From: CATQHD01 sp965243165
GTDB lineage: Bacteria; Actinomycetota; Acidimicrobiia; Spongiisociales; Spongiisociaceae
DNA length: 64,000 bases
NCBI GenBank assembly: GCA_965243165.1
Contig: OZ251535.1
Span: 558,001-622,000 of the forward strand
Direction: 5' to 3'
A program made the translations under genes and the position numbers. The notes beneath the pieces are model-generated. The model searched no databases. It was not told the DNA's origin and worked only from the letters and a program-made list of their open reading frames with translations. How positions within the stretch are numbered: the stretch's first letter is position 1; each line of letters starts with the position of its first letter. Of this stretch, positions 35,659-44,111 are shown one piece after another.

Positions 35659-36066
35659 TCACGGGGAGTCGCAGGGCGCCGGCCGCTTGGTGGGCAGCCG
35701 GAGGATGTAGACGATCAGCCCCGCCGCCAGCGCCGCCAGCAGGATTCGGGCCGCCGTCAGGTCCACCGCGAAGGTGATGGTCACCGAGAAGGTCAGGGTG
35801 ATGGCCGCCGCCGCCCACGCCTTCAGCCGCACCGTGAACCCCCGCCCGGCCCGCCAGTCCCCGACGACGGGGCCGAAGATGCGGTGTTCACACAGCCAGC
35901 GGTCGAACCGCTCCGAGGATATCGAGAATAGGAAGGCCGCCAGCAGGATCGGCCCGGTGGTGGGGACGAGCGGGAGGGCGATCCCCGCAAACCCGATTCC
36001 CACGAACAACCAGCCTATACCCATCAGCATGATCCGCAGTGAGCGTCGTTGGACGAGCTTGGCCAT
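35659..36066 (-). CDS. DUF454 (YbaN-like) small membrane protein
   Basis: A 135-residue protein with the YbaN-family pattern: GIGWLFVGIGFAGIALPLVPTTGPILLAAFLFSISSERFD and then HRIFGPVVGDWRAGRG. About four hydrophobic segments are visible: two in the family core and two in the C-terminal half. Its biochemical role is unknown in all species. I start it at ATG 36066 (MAKLVQRRSL); a TTG two codons upstream is possible. It is monocistronic, convergent with the ABC permease and divergent from nhaA. Confidence 0.8.
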   Translation of the reverse strand: MAKLVQRRSLRIMLMGIGWLFVGIGFAGIALPLVPTTGPILLAAFLFSISSERFDRWLCEHRIFGPVVGDWRAGRGFTVRLKAWAAAAITLTFSVTITFAVDLTAARILLAALAAGLIVYILRLPTKRPAPCDSP

Positions 36067-36092
36067 GAGCAAATTGTAAACGGCGCAGACCG

Positions 36093-36186
36093 TTGTCCAT
36101 AGTCGGAAAAAATGGGGTTGAAACGCCTATGGAACAATGCCTTCAGGTCAGAGGCGATGGATAGTCGGAAAAACCAAAGACTGTCC
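36093..36186 (+). ncRNA. Two similar hairpins upstream of nhaA (possible structured RNA)
   Basis: Hairpin 1 pairs TTGTCCATAG (36093-36102) with CTATGGAACAA (36127-36137). Hairpin 2 pairs GGATAGTC (36159-36166) with GACTGTCC (36179-36186, one G-U). Both carry the same ATAGTCGGAAAAA string at the start of the loop. They lie about 220 bases upstream of nhaA and on the 5' side of the divergent DUF454 gene. They may be a structured leader or two protein-binding sites. I cannot match them to a known riboswitch class. Confidence 0.35.
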
Positions 36187-36407
36187 AAGCAACGGTTTTG
36201 CAAGAGGATCAAGGGGCGGGGATAGGTTTACGCCGCCCGGCCCCTGCGGCGGCAAGGAACCCCGCGGCCGCCCCGCCGTCAGGATGCCGCCCTGCGCCGG
36301 CGGCCGTCGGACGGCGCCGCCGCGCTCTTCCGCCCGCCTCCTTCCGCCCGTTGCCGCCGGCAGGGGTCTCCGGCCTCTGCCGCTCGCCGGGTGGTAATCT
36401 TTCGGCC

Positions 36408-37865
36408 ATGACGTTCGAACGCAAGAATTGGATCGCCTCTGATCGGTTCATCCCCGCCAAGTTCGTCCGCCCGGCCCTGCGCCTCACGCAGATATCCGCC
36501 GCTTCAGGGGTGGTGTTGGTGGCGGCGGCGGTCATCGCCATGCTCTGGGCGAACCTCTCGGTGTTCGGCAGCGCCTACCATGATTTCTGGGAGGGCGCCT
36601 CCTTGGACGTCGGCATCGGTCCGATCCACTTCGAGTTGACCCTCAAGGAGGTGGTCAACGACGGGCTGATGACCGTCTTCTTCTTCGTCATGGGCCTCGA
36701 GATCAAGCGGGCGCTGGTCATGGGCGAGCTGCGCGATCCCCGCAAGGCCCTCCTGCCGGTGGTGGCCGCCCTGGGGGGCATGATCCTGCCCGGCCTCATC
36801 TTCGCCGGATTGAACAGCGGCGACCCTGCCCTCCTGCGGGGATGGGGCATTCCGATGGCCACCGACATCGCCTTCTCGCTCGGCATCCTCACCCTGCTGG
36901 GCAGACGGGCGCCGATCGGGGCGCGGCTGTTCCTGCTGGCGGTGGCCATAGTCGACGACATCGGCGCCCTGCTGGTCATCGCCGTTTTCTACACCGCCGA
37001 GCTCAACTTCGGTTACCTGGCGCTGGGGATAGGGGCGCTGGCGCTGTCGGCGGTCGGGAAACAGATCAACATCCGCTCCTTCGTCTTCTACATACCGGCG
37101 GCGGCGGTCGCCTGGTACGGGTTCCACGAAGCGGGTGTGCATGCCACCCTCGCCGGAGTCGTCCTCGCCTTCATCGTCCCCGCCCGCCCCCTCTACGGAT
37201 CTGAGGAGTTCGACCGGGCCGCCCAGAGCACCATCGAGCGGCTGCGGGCGATCGAGATGCTCTCCACCCCGCCCGAGGGGGTCGACCCCGAGAAGTGGAG
37301 GCAGACCGTCGAGCGGCTTCATGCGATCGATCGGGTCGCGCCGCCCGATCCCAGCTTCCAGGAAAGGGTCGATCACCAGGCTCGTCTGATGTCCGATATC
37401 GCTCGGGAGTCGATCGCGCCGCTGAGCCGTCTCGAACACCAGCTGTACAACTGGAGTTCCTTCGTCATCCTCCCGATCTTCGCCTTGGCCAACGCGGGCG
37501 TCCGGCTGGCCGGGATAGACCCCGTGGAAGCCGTCTCCTCGAGCGTGGCGCTGGGCGTGATGGCCGGCCTGGTGGCGGGCAAATCGGCGGGGGTGGCCGG
37601 ATTCGCCTGGTTGATGGTGAGGTTCCGCCTGGCCCGCCTGCCCAAGGGAGTCGGCTGGCGCCACATGATCGGCATCGGCCTGCTGGCGGGCGTGGGCTTC
37701 ACCGTGGCGCTGTTCATCGCCGAGCTGGCCTACGTCCACGCCGCCGATTCGGTTGCATCCCCCATCGATCTGGCCAAGATAGGCATCTTCGTCGGATCCA
37801 TTCTGGCCGGCGTCTTGGGCTACCTGGTGCTGCGGACGGTGCCGGCTTCCGACCGCCGGCCTTAG
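36408..37865 (+). CDS. nhaA: Na+/H+ antiporter NhaA
   Basis: A 485-residue antiporter exporting Na+ (or Li+) in exchange for H+. The hallmark VAIVDDIGALLVIAVFY contains the paired transport aspartates; MTVFFFVMGLEIKR, GWGIPMATDIAFSLG, HEAGVHATLAGV and FALANAGV are further NhaA landmarks in the right order. About 100 residues longer than E. coli NhaA: the extra lies in the cytoplasmic loop between helices 8 and 9 (residues about 265-350, with DPEKWRQTVERLHAIDRV), which is common in actinobacterial forms. ATG at 36408 begins MTFERKNWIASD. The upstream 340-base leader contains two hairpins that may regulate it. Confidence 0.93.
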   Translation: MTFERKNWIASDRFIPAKFVRPALRLTQISAASGVVLVAAAVIAMLWANLSVFGSAYHDFWEGASLDVGIGPIHFELTLKEVVNDGLMTVFFFVMGLEIKRALVMGELRDPRKALLPVVAALGGMILPGLIFAGLNSGDPALLRGWGIPMATDIAFSLGILTLLGRRAPIGARLFLLAVAIVDDIGALLVIAVFYTAELNFGYLALGIGALALSAVGKQINIRSFVFYIPAAAVAWYGFHEAGVHATLAGVVLAFIVPARPLYGSEEFDRAAQSTIERLRAIEMLSTPPEGVDPEKWRQTVERLHAIDRVAPPDPSFQERVDHQARLMSDIARESIAPLSRLEHQLYNWSSFVILPIFALANAGVRLAGIDPVEAVSSSVALGVMAGLVAGKSAGVAGFAWLMVRFRLARLPKGVGWRHMIGIGLLAGVGFTVALFIAELAYVHAADSVASPIDLAKIGIFVGSILAGVLGYLVLRTVPASDRRP

Positions 37866-37890
37866 CCGGGCGACCGCCGCAGGCCGAGCG

Positions 37891-39315
37891 GTGGCTTTCG
37901 CCTGCGACGCGGCGGTCGTAGGAGCGGGGCCCAACGGGCTGGCGGCGGCGGTCGTGCTGGCCGAACACGGGCTCAGGGTGCTGGTGCTGGAAGGCAGCGG
38001 CGCCGCCGGCGGAGGCGCCCGCACCGAGGAGCTGCCCAGGCCGGGATTCCGCCGCGACGTTTGCTCGGCCTTCCATCCGTTGGGGGCGGCCTCTCCGCTG
38101 TTCGCCCGGCTTCCTCTGGAGAAGCTGGGTGTGCGGTGGATCGTCCCCGAGATACAGCTGGCGCACCCTCTCGACGGGGGCCGGGCGGCGGCGCTTTGGC
38201 GGTCGCTCGATGAGACCTGCTCCCGCCTCGGCCCGGACGGCGGGCGGTGGCGGCGCTCCGTCCGGGGGATCGCCGAGGGTTGGGGCAGCCTGGGCCCGGC
38301 CGTGATGACGCCCCTGCCGGCAAGGCCGTTCCCTCCTCCCTCGCTGGCGGCGGGCCTGCTCCCGGCCGCGGCGGCCGCCAAGAGGTTCCGCTCCGAGCCG
38401 GCCAGGGCCCTGTTCGCCGGGCTGGCCGCCCACGCCATGCGCCCCCTCCGGGCGCCGGCCACCGCCGCGGTCGGCTTGGTGCTGGGCGCCCTGGCCCATG
38501 TGGGCGGGTGGCCCCTGGCGGCGGGCGGGTCGTCGGCCATCACCCGGGCGCTGGCCTCCCGCCTGGAGTCGTTGGGCGGTGAGGTGCGGACGGATCACCC
38601 GGTCCGCAGCCGGGGCGATCTGCCGTCCGCCCGGGTGGTGCTGTTCGACACCCATCCGGCCGCCGCCGCCGATGTGTACGGGGATCGGGCGCCTGTTTCT
38701 TTCCGGCGGCGGACCGCCCGGTACCGGCAGGGGCCGGCCGCCTACAAGATCGATTACGCGCTGGACGGCCCCATTCCCTGGGCCGCCCCCGAATGCACCA
38801 GGGCCGGGGTCGTCCATGTGGGCGGTGACTATCGAGAAGTTGCGGAGGCTCTCCGGGCGGTCGAGGCGGGCGCCGCCCCCGACCGGCCCTTCGTGTTGGT
38901 CGGCCAGCAGAGCCTCTTCGATCCGTCCAGGGCCCCGGCCGGCAAGCACACCGCCTGGGTGTACACCCATGTTCCCGCCGGGTGCGAAGAGCCGATGCAG
39001 GGCCGGGTGGAGGCGCAGATCGAGCGGTTCGCCCCCGGCTTCCGCGACCTGGTGCTGGATTCCTGGACCACCTCGCCTCGGGATTTCGAGGCCCGCAACC
39101 CCAACTACCGGGGAGGGGACATCGCGGCCGGCGCCTACACCCTCCGCCGGATGCTGGGCCGCCCGGGCCCGGTCCGCAATCCGTACCGCACCGGGATACC
39201 GGGGGTGTACCTGTGCTCCGCCGCGACGCCGCCCGGCCCGGGCGTCCACGGCATGTGCGGCGCCAACGCGGCGGCGGCTGTTCTGCGGGACTTGGGCATC
39301 GAACGCGGGACGTGA
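37891..39315 (+). CDS. FAD-dependent oxidoreductase (phytoene desaturase/amine oxidase-like)
   Basis: A 474-residue protein with the N-terminal FAD-binding motif DAAVVGAGPNGLAAAVVLAEHG and LEGSGAAGGGARTEE (the GG-doublet). The C-terminal FAD motif is GVYLCSAATPPGPGVHGMCGANAA. It resembles the CrtI/carotenoid-isomerase-like family. The substrate is unknown; no carotenoid genes are near. GTG at 37891 gives a normal N-terminus. A 160-base fragment nearly identical to codons for residues about 271-324 recurs, broken, at 41012-41170 beyond the methylase/nuclease cassette. Confidence 0.85.
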   Translation: MAFACDAAVVGAGPNGLAAAVVLAEHGLRVLVLEGSGAAGGGARTEELPRPGFRRDVCSAFHPLGAASPLFARLPLEKLGVRWIVPEIQLAHPLDGGRAAALWRSLDETCSRLGPDGGRWRRSVRGIAEGWGSLGPAVMTPLPARPFPPPSLAAGLLPAAAAAKRFRSEPARALFAGLAAHAMRPLRAPATAAVGLVLGALAHVGGWPLAAGGSSAITRALASRLESLGGEVRTDHPVRSRGDLPSARVVLFDTHPAAAADVYGDRAPVSFRRRTARYRQGPAAYKIDYALDGPIPWAAPECTRAGVVHVGGDYREVAEALRAVEAGAAPDRPFVLVGQQSLFDPSRAPAGKHTAWVYTHVPAGCEEPMQGRVEAQIERFAPGFRDLVLDSWTTSPRDFEARNPNYRGGDIAAGAYTLRRMLGRPGPVRNPYRTGIPGVYLCSAATPPGPGVHGMCGANAAAAVLRDLGIERGT

Positions 39316-39595
39316 AATTTTTGTCCTGAAAATCCGCGCCGCGATGCTTCGAGCAGGTAACATGCCCATACATGTTGCACCTGGCGATGGATACTGCCCA
39401 CCTTGATGATGCTGGAGCATCCAGCGGCCTCGCATCTACGCAGACCCGTACCGTGGAGCGATGGGCCCCGACCCTTCCATCCTGCATCCCTCAAGACCTT
39501 GAAACGCTGGCTGGATGGGTTGTTGCGGGGTGGGGCCATTCACCTTGTCACACCCCCGTTGTATGTTTACCCATATCGCGCAACAGAGGTGAAGG
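39316..39595. other. Spacer before the restriction-modification cassette
   Basis: This 280-base stretch of mixed composition falls from GC-rich to AT-rich towards the methylase gene. Small frames in it lack family features. It probably holds the left boundary of the acquired cassette and the methylase promoter. Confidence 0.4.
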
Positions 39596-40342
39596 ATGAC
39601 AGTAACAGCTACTCCAGGGCCGATTTTGCCGCTGGACATCAGGCAACAGGAGGCGGTAATCAAGGAAGGGGATTATCGTGATCTTTTAGATAGCCTGCCG
39701 CCTGGAGCAACTGACCTGATACTTACTGATCCACCCTACACTATCAGCCGTTCGACTGGCTTTGCCAAGTTGGGAGAACGTAGTGTCGCTCGGTTTGCAG
39801 TGAGCATGGACTTTGGACATTGGGATCATGAAAATATTGATCTTGATGCCCTGTCTGGGGGGATGCTGCGGGCTTTGCGCAAGGGCGGCACTGCTATTGT
39901 CTGGTATGATCTTTGGAAGATATCGCATCTCTCTGAGGCTATGGAGCGCGCCGGGTTCAAAATGTTGCGCGTCTTGATTTGGCAAAAGACCAATCCAGTA
40001 CCTCTCAACATGAAATCTACCTACCTATCCAACAGTCGTGAGATAGCAGTAGTTGGAGTAAAAGGAGGCAAGCCTACTTTCAATGCTCAATACCACAATG
40101 GTGTTTATCCCCATCCGATCCCCCGCCATAACGGAAAGCGGATACATCCCACTCAGAAGCCCTTGGACTTGTTTACCCAGTTGGTAAAGGTACATAGTCT
40201 TCCTGGAGATCTAGTGGTGGACCCCTTCCTAGGGTCAGGAACCACTGCTGTGGCAGCATTAGAATTAGGCCGTAACTTCTATGGTGGAGACATTGATCCC
40301 CACTATGTGAAGGAGGCTCGTCGCCGTGTCAGCGCAGAATAA
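39596..40342 (+). CDS. Beta-class DNA methyltransferase of a compact restriction-modification cassette
   Basis: A 248-residue site-specific DNA methylase. Motif IV LILTDPPYT comes before the SAM motif I VVDPFLGSGTTA near the C-terminus, the order of the beta class; RIHPTQKPLDLF is the usual X motif. DPPY favours N6-adenine methylation, although N4-cytosine is possible. The gene is AT-richer than its surroundings, and the next gene starts with a GTG inside its last codons, so the two are coupled. This fits protection against the HNH-like endonuclease downstream. Confidence 0.9.
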   Translation: MTVTATPGPILPLDIRQQEAVIKEGDYRDLLDSLPPGATDLILTDPPYTISRSTGFAKLGERSVARFAVSMDFGHWDHENIDLDALSGGMLRALRKGGTAIVWYDLWKISHLSEAMERAGFKMLRVLIWQKTNPVPLNMKSTYLSNSREIAVVGVKGGKPTFNAQYHNGVYPHPIPRHNGKRIHPTQKPLDLFTQLVKVHSLPGDLVVDPFLGSGTTAVAALELGRNFYGGDIDPHYVKEARRRVSAE

Positions 40343-40952
40343 GCCCTATACGCCTAGGCCTGGAAGTAAACCAGATCTGTTTTTGGAGCTAGCAGATCCT
40401 GATGAAAAGGGATTTTCCCGTAAAGTTTATGTAGCGGAGTTTGTGGGTAAATATGAGCGGCTTCAGATGGGCAACGGTGGAGACTGGTGCCGTGATGACG
40501 GTGCTCTGGGTAAGCATTATAATATTAAGCGGCATCTTGGAAGAAGGGGGATTGATTATATCCAGTTGCACGGCCGCAAGAAAAAGTCAGATGCTAAACC
40601 AATACCCAACCATATTAGAAAGCAAATAAGCATTCGCGATTGTGTAGTGCTTGCGGTCAGTAAGGTTGAAACTGATCACAAAGATGGGCGACGAGACGAT
40701 CCACGACTTAACGATATCAATAAGGTAATACTTGATGATTTCCAGCCGCTATCAAAGGCGGCAAATACGGCTAAACGGCAACATTGCAAGACATGCAGAA
40801 GAACCGGCCAACGTTTTGATGCTACCAAGCTTGGATATTCGGTATCTCAAGTTAGAGGCAACGGAGTATATCGTGGAACTTGTATAGGTTGTTATTGGCA
40901 TGATCCTATTTTTTTCAACAAGACAGTGAGCTCAGATTTTAAGGGATATTGA
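40326..40952 (+). CDS. Putative HNH-type restriction endonuclease
   Basis: A 208-residue protein starting with a GTG 17 bases before the end of the methylase gene. The C-terminal half has ETDHKDGRRDDPRLN, an HNH-like first part with the D-H pair, then DDFQPLSKAANTAKRQHC with the Asn/His/Gln-like region. Cysteine pairs in CKTCRRTG and CIGCYWHD suggest a structural zinc (four Cys). The coupling to a methylase, low GC and nuclease-like H-N-H spacing support a type II enzyme; I cannot name the specificity. The N-terminal 100 residues (FLELADPDEKGFSRKVYV) may bind DNA. Confidence 0.7.
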   Translation: MSAQNKPYTPRPGSKPDLFLELADPDEKGFSRKVYVAEFVGKYERLQMGNGGDWCRDDGALGKHYNIKRHLGRRGIDYIQLHGRKKKSDAKPIPNHIRKQISIRDCVVLAVSKVETDHKDGRRDDPRLNDINKVILDDFQPLSKAANTAKRQHCKTCRRTGQRFDATKLGYSVSQVRGNGVYRGTCIGCYWHDPIFFNKTVSSDFKGY

Positions 40953-41011
40953 ACATCAACACCCGTTCAGGCTGGCGTGGTTGATGTGTACAGAGAGAGG
41001 ATGTCTGCTCC

Positions 41012-41170
41012 TTCCGGCGGCGGCTCTCCAGGTGTCGGCAGGGGCCCGCCGCCTGTGAGATCGGTTGCGCGCTGGACGGCCCCATTCCCCGGGCCGACCC
41101 CGAGCGCACGAGGCCGGGGTCGTCCATGCTGGCGGTGACTACCGAGAAGCGGCGGAGGCTCCCGGGCGTC
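41012..41170 (+). pseudogene. Dead fragment of the FAD oxidoreductase gene
   Basis: These bases match 38701-38862 of the oxidoreductase gene closely: shared blocks include GCGCTGGACGGCCCCATTCC, GGCCGGGGTCGTCCATG and GGCGGTGACTA. A one-base deletion and several substitutions break the frame, and neither the start nor the end of the gene is present. It lies on the far side of the methylase/endonuclease cassette from the intact gene. Confidence 0.8.
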
Positions 41171-41302
41171 CACCATGAAGAGGATTCTCTCGTACTGCTG
41201 GAGCAGGAAGCCGAAGAAGCATCGGAAGCCGCCGGCAAGATATACGAAGCGGGCCGAGGAGGTGATCTTCGGGCACCCAGTCAGACCGGCCTTGATAACT
41301 GC

Positions 41303-42457
41303 TTACACTGCCTTGTCGAACAGCTTGACATAATCCCGGTACAGAAAGCGGCGGTTGCGCTTCTGATTGGTGGCTTCATGGAGTATACCGTGCTCCACCA
41401 ACCGGGCGACCAGATTGTTGGCGGTTGCATATGTCGTGCCGATTATTTTCTGGACTTCCCCGACCGAAATATATGGTTGCCGGTAGAGATGCTCGATGAT
41501 GCGCATGCCGTTGGCACCCGAGCGGCCCAAATGGTTGGCGATTGTCTCCCGGTGGTGCTCGCGTAATATGAGGATGTTGCGCGCCGTGTCGGCGGATTCT
41601 ATGCTGACTTCTTTGATGCCTTTCAGGAAAAATATCAGCCAGTCCTCCCAAGCGCCGTTGTCTCTTACCCCTTGCAGGCGGTCGTAGTATTCTTGATGAT
41701 GTTGTTTGAAATAGTGTGAAAGGTAGAGCACCGGTTTCTGCAGGGCCTTCTGTTCACAGAGCATGAAGGTTATGAGCAGGCGGCCCAGCCGTCCGTTGCC
41801 GTCCACGAAGGGATGGATCGTCTCGAACTGGGAGTGTACGAGGCCTATTTTGATCAGGAGGGGAAGCGGCGATTCGGCATGGATGAACCGCTCCAGGTTG
41901 CTCAGCGCCTCGGAAACCTCATGGGGAGGAGGGGGTACGAAGACAGCATCGGCCAAGAGGGCGCCCTTCGGCCCGATCCAGTTTTGCGTGGTCCGCAGCT
42001 CCCCCGGCATCTTGTCATGCCCGCGGACGCCGCTCAGCAGCTCGGCATGGATTTCACGGAGCAGCCGAACGGACAGCGGCAGATCCTCGAGACGCCGAAG
42101 GCCGAGGTGCAGGGCGCGAACGTAGTTGAACACCTCGTCCACATCGCGCGGGCGGCCGGGCTGAAACACCTTGGCCTCGGCGGCGAGCACATCATGCAGC
42201 GAGCTCTGGGTGCCTTCTATCTGGCTGGAGAGCACCGCCTCTTTGCGGACGTACATCGCGATGAAAAGGTCGGGGTAGGGCAGGGTCGTGATAGAACCTT
42301 CGAGCCGTCCGAGGGCGCGGTCGGCCTCCGAGAGAAGGTTCTGAAGCTCGCCCCGCAGCTCGACCGGCGGCTTCGGCGGCAAGGGAGCGGGGATGAAGGC
42401 CCGGTAGCCGCTGGGCTGGCGGATGTATCTGCCTGCTCGGGTTTGGCCGGTTGCCAT
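41303..42457 (-). CDS. Fic-domain AMP-transferase (class II, N-terminal inhibitory helix)
   Basis: A 384-residue Fic protein. The active motif HPFVDGNGRLGR is complete, with the catalytic His and the Asp/Asn/Arg set for ATP binding. SSQIEGTQSS at about residue 78 is the S/T-x-x-x-E-G/N inhibitory motif on the N-terminal side, which blocks ATP until released. The C-terminal 80 residues form a winged-helix-like part (VGEVQKIIGTTYATANNLVARLVEHGIL). Such proteins modify target proteins with AMP. GGAGG precedes the ATG. Its upstream region is an array of 41-bp repeats, and the winged helix could bind there. Confidence 0.9.
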   Translation of the reverse strand: MATGQTRAGRYIRQPSGYRAFIPAPLPPKPPVELRGELQNLLSEADRALGRLEGSITTLPYPDLFIAMYVRKEAVLSSQIEGTQSSLHDVLAAEAKVFQPGRPRDVDEVFNYVRALHLGLRRLEDLPLSVRLLREIHAELLSGVRGHDKMPGELRTTQNWIGPKGALLADAVFVPPPPHEVSEALSNLERFIHAESPLPLLIKIGLVHSQFETIHPFVDGNGRLGRLLITFMLCEQKALQKPVLYLSHYFKQHHQEYYDRLQGVRDNGAWEDWLIFFLKGIKEVSIESADTARNILILREHHRETIANHLGRSGANGMRIIEHLYRQPYISVGEVQKIIGTTYATANNLVARLVEHGILHEATNQKRNRRFLYRDYVKLFDKAV

Positions 42458-42502
42458 CGGGGATCCTCCGGGGGGCGGGTGGGACTGTTCTCATATTGAA
42501 CT

Positions 42503-42804
42503 TTGCCTATAGTATAGCGGGGTGGGGGGTGTCTTGTTGTAGGTTGCCTATAGTATGGCGGGGTGGGGGGTGTCTTGTTGTAGGTTGCCTATAGTATGGC
42601 GGGGTGGGGGGTGTCTTGTTGTAGGTTGCCTATAGTATGGCGGGGTGGGGGGTGTCTTGTTGTAGGTTGCCTATAGTATGGCGGGGTGGGGGGTGTCTTG
42701 TTGTAGGTTGCCTATAGTATGGCGGGGTGGGGGGTGTCTTGTTGTAGGTTGCCTATAGTATGGCGGGGTGGGGGGTGTCTTGTTGTAGGTTGCCTATAGT
42801 ATGG
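42503..42804. repeat. Tandem array of seven and a half 41-bp repeats upstream of fic
   Basis: Units start at 42503, 42544, 42585, 42626, 42667, 42708, 42749 and 42790 (the last partial). Each is TTGCCTATAGTATGGCGGGG followed by a G-rich and T-rich half. They are essentially identical; the copy next to fic has CTATAGTATAG, a perfect odd-centre dyad, where the others have CTATAGTATGG. On the fic strand each unit carries a TATACT/CATACT hexamer like a -10 box. No variable spacers are present, so it is not CRISPR. Confidence 0.95.
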
Positions 42805-42823
42805 ATGGACAGAAGGGCGGGAT

Positions 42824-44092
42824 CTACCGGACTCGGCCGTTGCTCGCCGCCGGGGTGCGGGACTGCAGGTAGGCGGCCAAGTGGTCCACCAGGTCGCGGG
42901 CGTCGTCCTCTGCCCCGTGGATGAAGCTCGACTTGCGGCGGCGGAGGAAGGTGAGCCCGATCCGGTACATACCGGGCGAACCGGTCACCACCCCGCCGTG
43001 GTGGCGCAGCCGGCCCCTGTGGTCCAAGACCGGCACGTCGAGCCATGAGTAGTCGGGCCGGTAACCAGTGGCCCAGAGGACCGTCCGTATCTCTCCTCCT
43101 TCGAGGTCGAGGCTCAGAGGCGGCGACTGTTCGACCCGGGTGGGCTCGCAACGGGAGGGGGGGGCGAACCCGCCGTCGAGGCCGCGTTCAGCCACCCACT
43201 CGTCGATCGTTGCCAGAAGGCGGTTCATCTTCAGGTCGGCCCGTTTGCACTTGTTGTGGAGACCGCCGGAAAGAAGCGCCTTCCCGTCCCTGACGGCGGC
43301 GAGCCGGCCCACCATCTTCACCCCCATGTCCGTCAGGGTGTTCAGGTCGACCATCTTCCGCTCCGGCGTTCCGACCAGCTGCGGGGAGGGAACCCGGCGG
43401 GCCCGCACGATGTCGTCCACCTCGTCGAAGCGTTCGTTGCTCAGCCCGACCTCGTCCAGCCACCAGTGGATGTCTTTGCCCCGGTACACCCGGGGCATCC
43501 GCACATGCTCCCCGACCGATATCGTCACCGGGCGGCCCGAGCGGTGGATCTCCTCGGCGACCTGAATGCCGGTGGCCGAAGCCCCCACCACCAGCACGCC
43601 CCCCTCTCGGAGGTCCGAAGGCCGGCGGTAGTCGAGCGGGTTCACCGAGGCGACCGAGCTCGGAAGGGCGGCGGCGATGGGCGGCACCTTCGGGAGGTTG
43701 AACCCCCCGCTGGCCATCACCACCGACCGGCACCGCCAGGATCCGCGGTCGGTCACCACCTCGTAGCCCTCGCCGTCCTTGCGCACCGAAAGGACGGTGG
43801 TGAGGGTTTCCAATGGCGGATCCGTCAGCGCGGCGTACCGGCTGATGAAGTCCGCCACTTCGGGCATGGTCATGTAACCGTCCGGGTCGCCGCCGTCGTA
43901 TGGAAGGCCGGGCAGGCAGGTCTTCCAGTTGGGGGTGAGCAGGCGGAGGGAGTCCCAGCGCTCCGTGCGCCACGAGTTGGCAACTTCGCCGCGTTCCAAG
44001 ACGACGTGGTCGATGGAGCGCGCCGATAGGAAGTAGCTGGCCGCCAGTCCGCTCTGTCCGGCGCCGATTACAACGGCGGTGGTGGTGCGCAC
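42824..44092 (-). CDS. Flavin-containing monooxygenase
   Basis: A 422-residue protein with an N-terminal FAD motif AVVIGAGQSGLAASYFL and a second dinucleotide motif VLVVGASATGIQVAEEI for NADPH at about residue 165. In between lie NSWRTERWDSLRLLTPNW and VVMASGGFNLPKVP, typical of the class B (FMO/YUCCA-like) group, and VLWATGYRPDYSWL is the late ATG motif. It would add one oxygen to a nucleophilic nitrogen, sulfur or carbon. GTG at 44092 lies 19 bases after the OsmC gene stop, so both are probably co-transcribed; OsmC may deal with the peroxide that FMOs leak. Confidence 0.88.
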   Translation of the reverse strand: MRTTTAVVIGAGQSGLAASYFLSARSIDHVVLERGEVANSWRTERWDSLRLLTPNWKTCLPGLPYDGGDPDGYMTMPEVADFISRYAALTDPPLETLTTVLSVRKDGEGYEVVTDRGSWRCRSVVMASGGFNLPKVPPIAAALPSSVASVNPLDYRRPSDLREGGVLVVGASATGIQVAEEIHRSGRPVTISVGEHVRMPRVYRGKDIHWWLDEVGLSNERFDEVDDIVRARRVPSPQLVGTPERKMVDLNTLTDMGVKMVGRLAAVRDGKALLSGGLHNKCKRADLKMNRLLATIDEWVAERGLDGGFAPPSRCEPTRVEQSPPLSLDLEGGEIRTVLWATGYRPDYSWLDVPVLDHRGRLRHHGGVVTGSPGMYRIGLTFLRRRKSSFIHGAEDDARDLVDHLAAYLQSRTPAASNGRVR

Positions 44093-44111
44093 CCGGGGGT
44101 TCCTCGGTCTG

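Noticed and set aside
36093..36186. Known sodium riboswitch
   Set aside because: I could not match the two hairpins to any riboswitch consensus that I can recall, so I report only a possible structured RNA.
36504..38543. Long minus-strand frame opposite nhaA and the FAD oxidoreductase
   Set aside because: Both plus-strand genes are certain; the antisense frame has no family feature.
42503..42804. CRISPR array
   Set aside because: The repeats are contiguous and identical over the full 41-bp period, so there are no variable spacers, and no cas gene is present.
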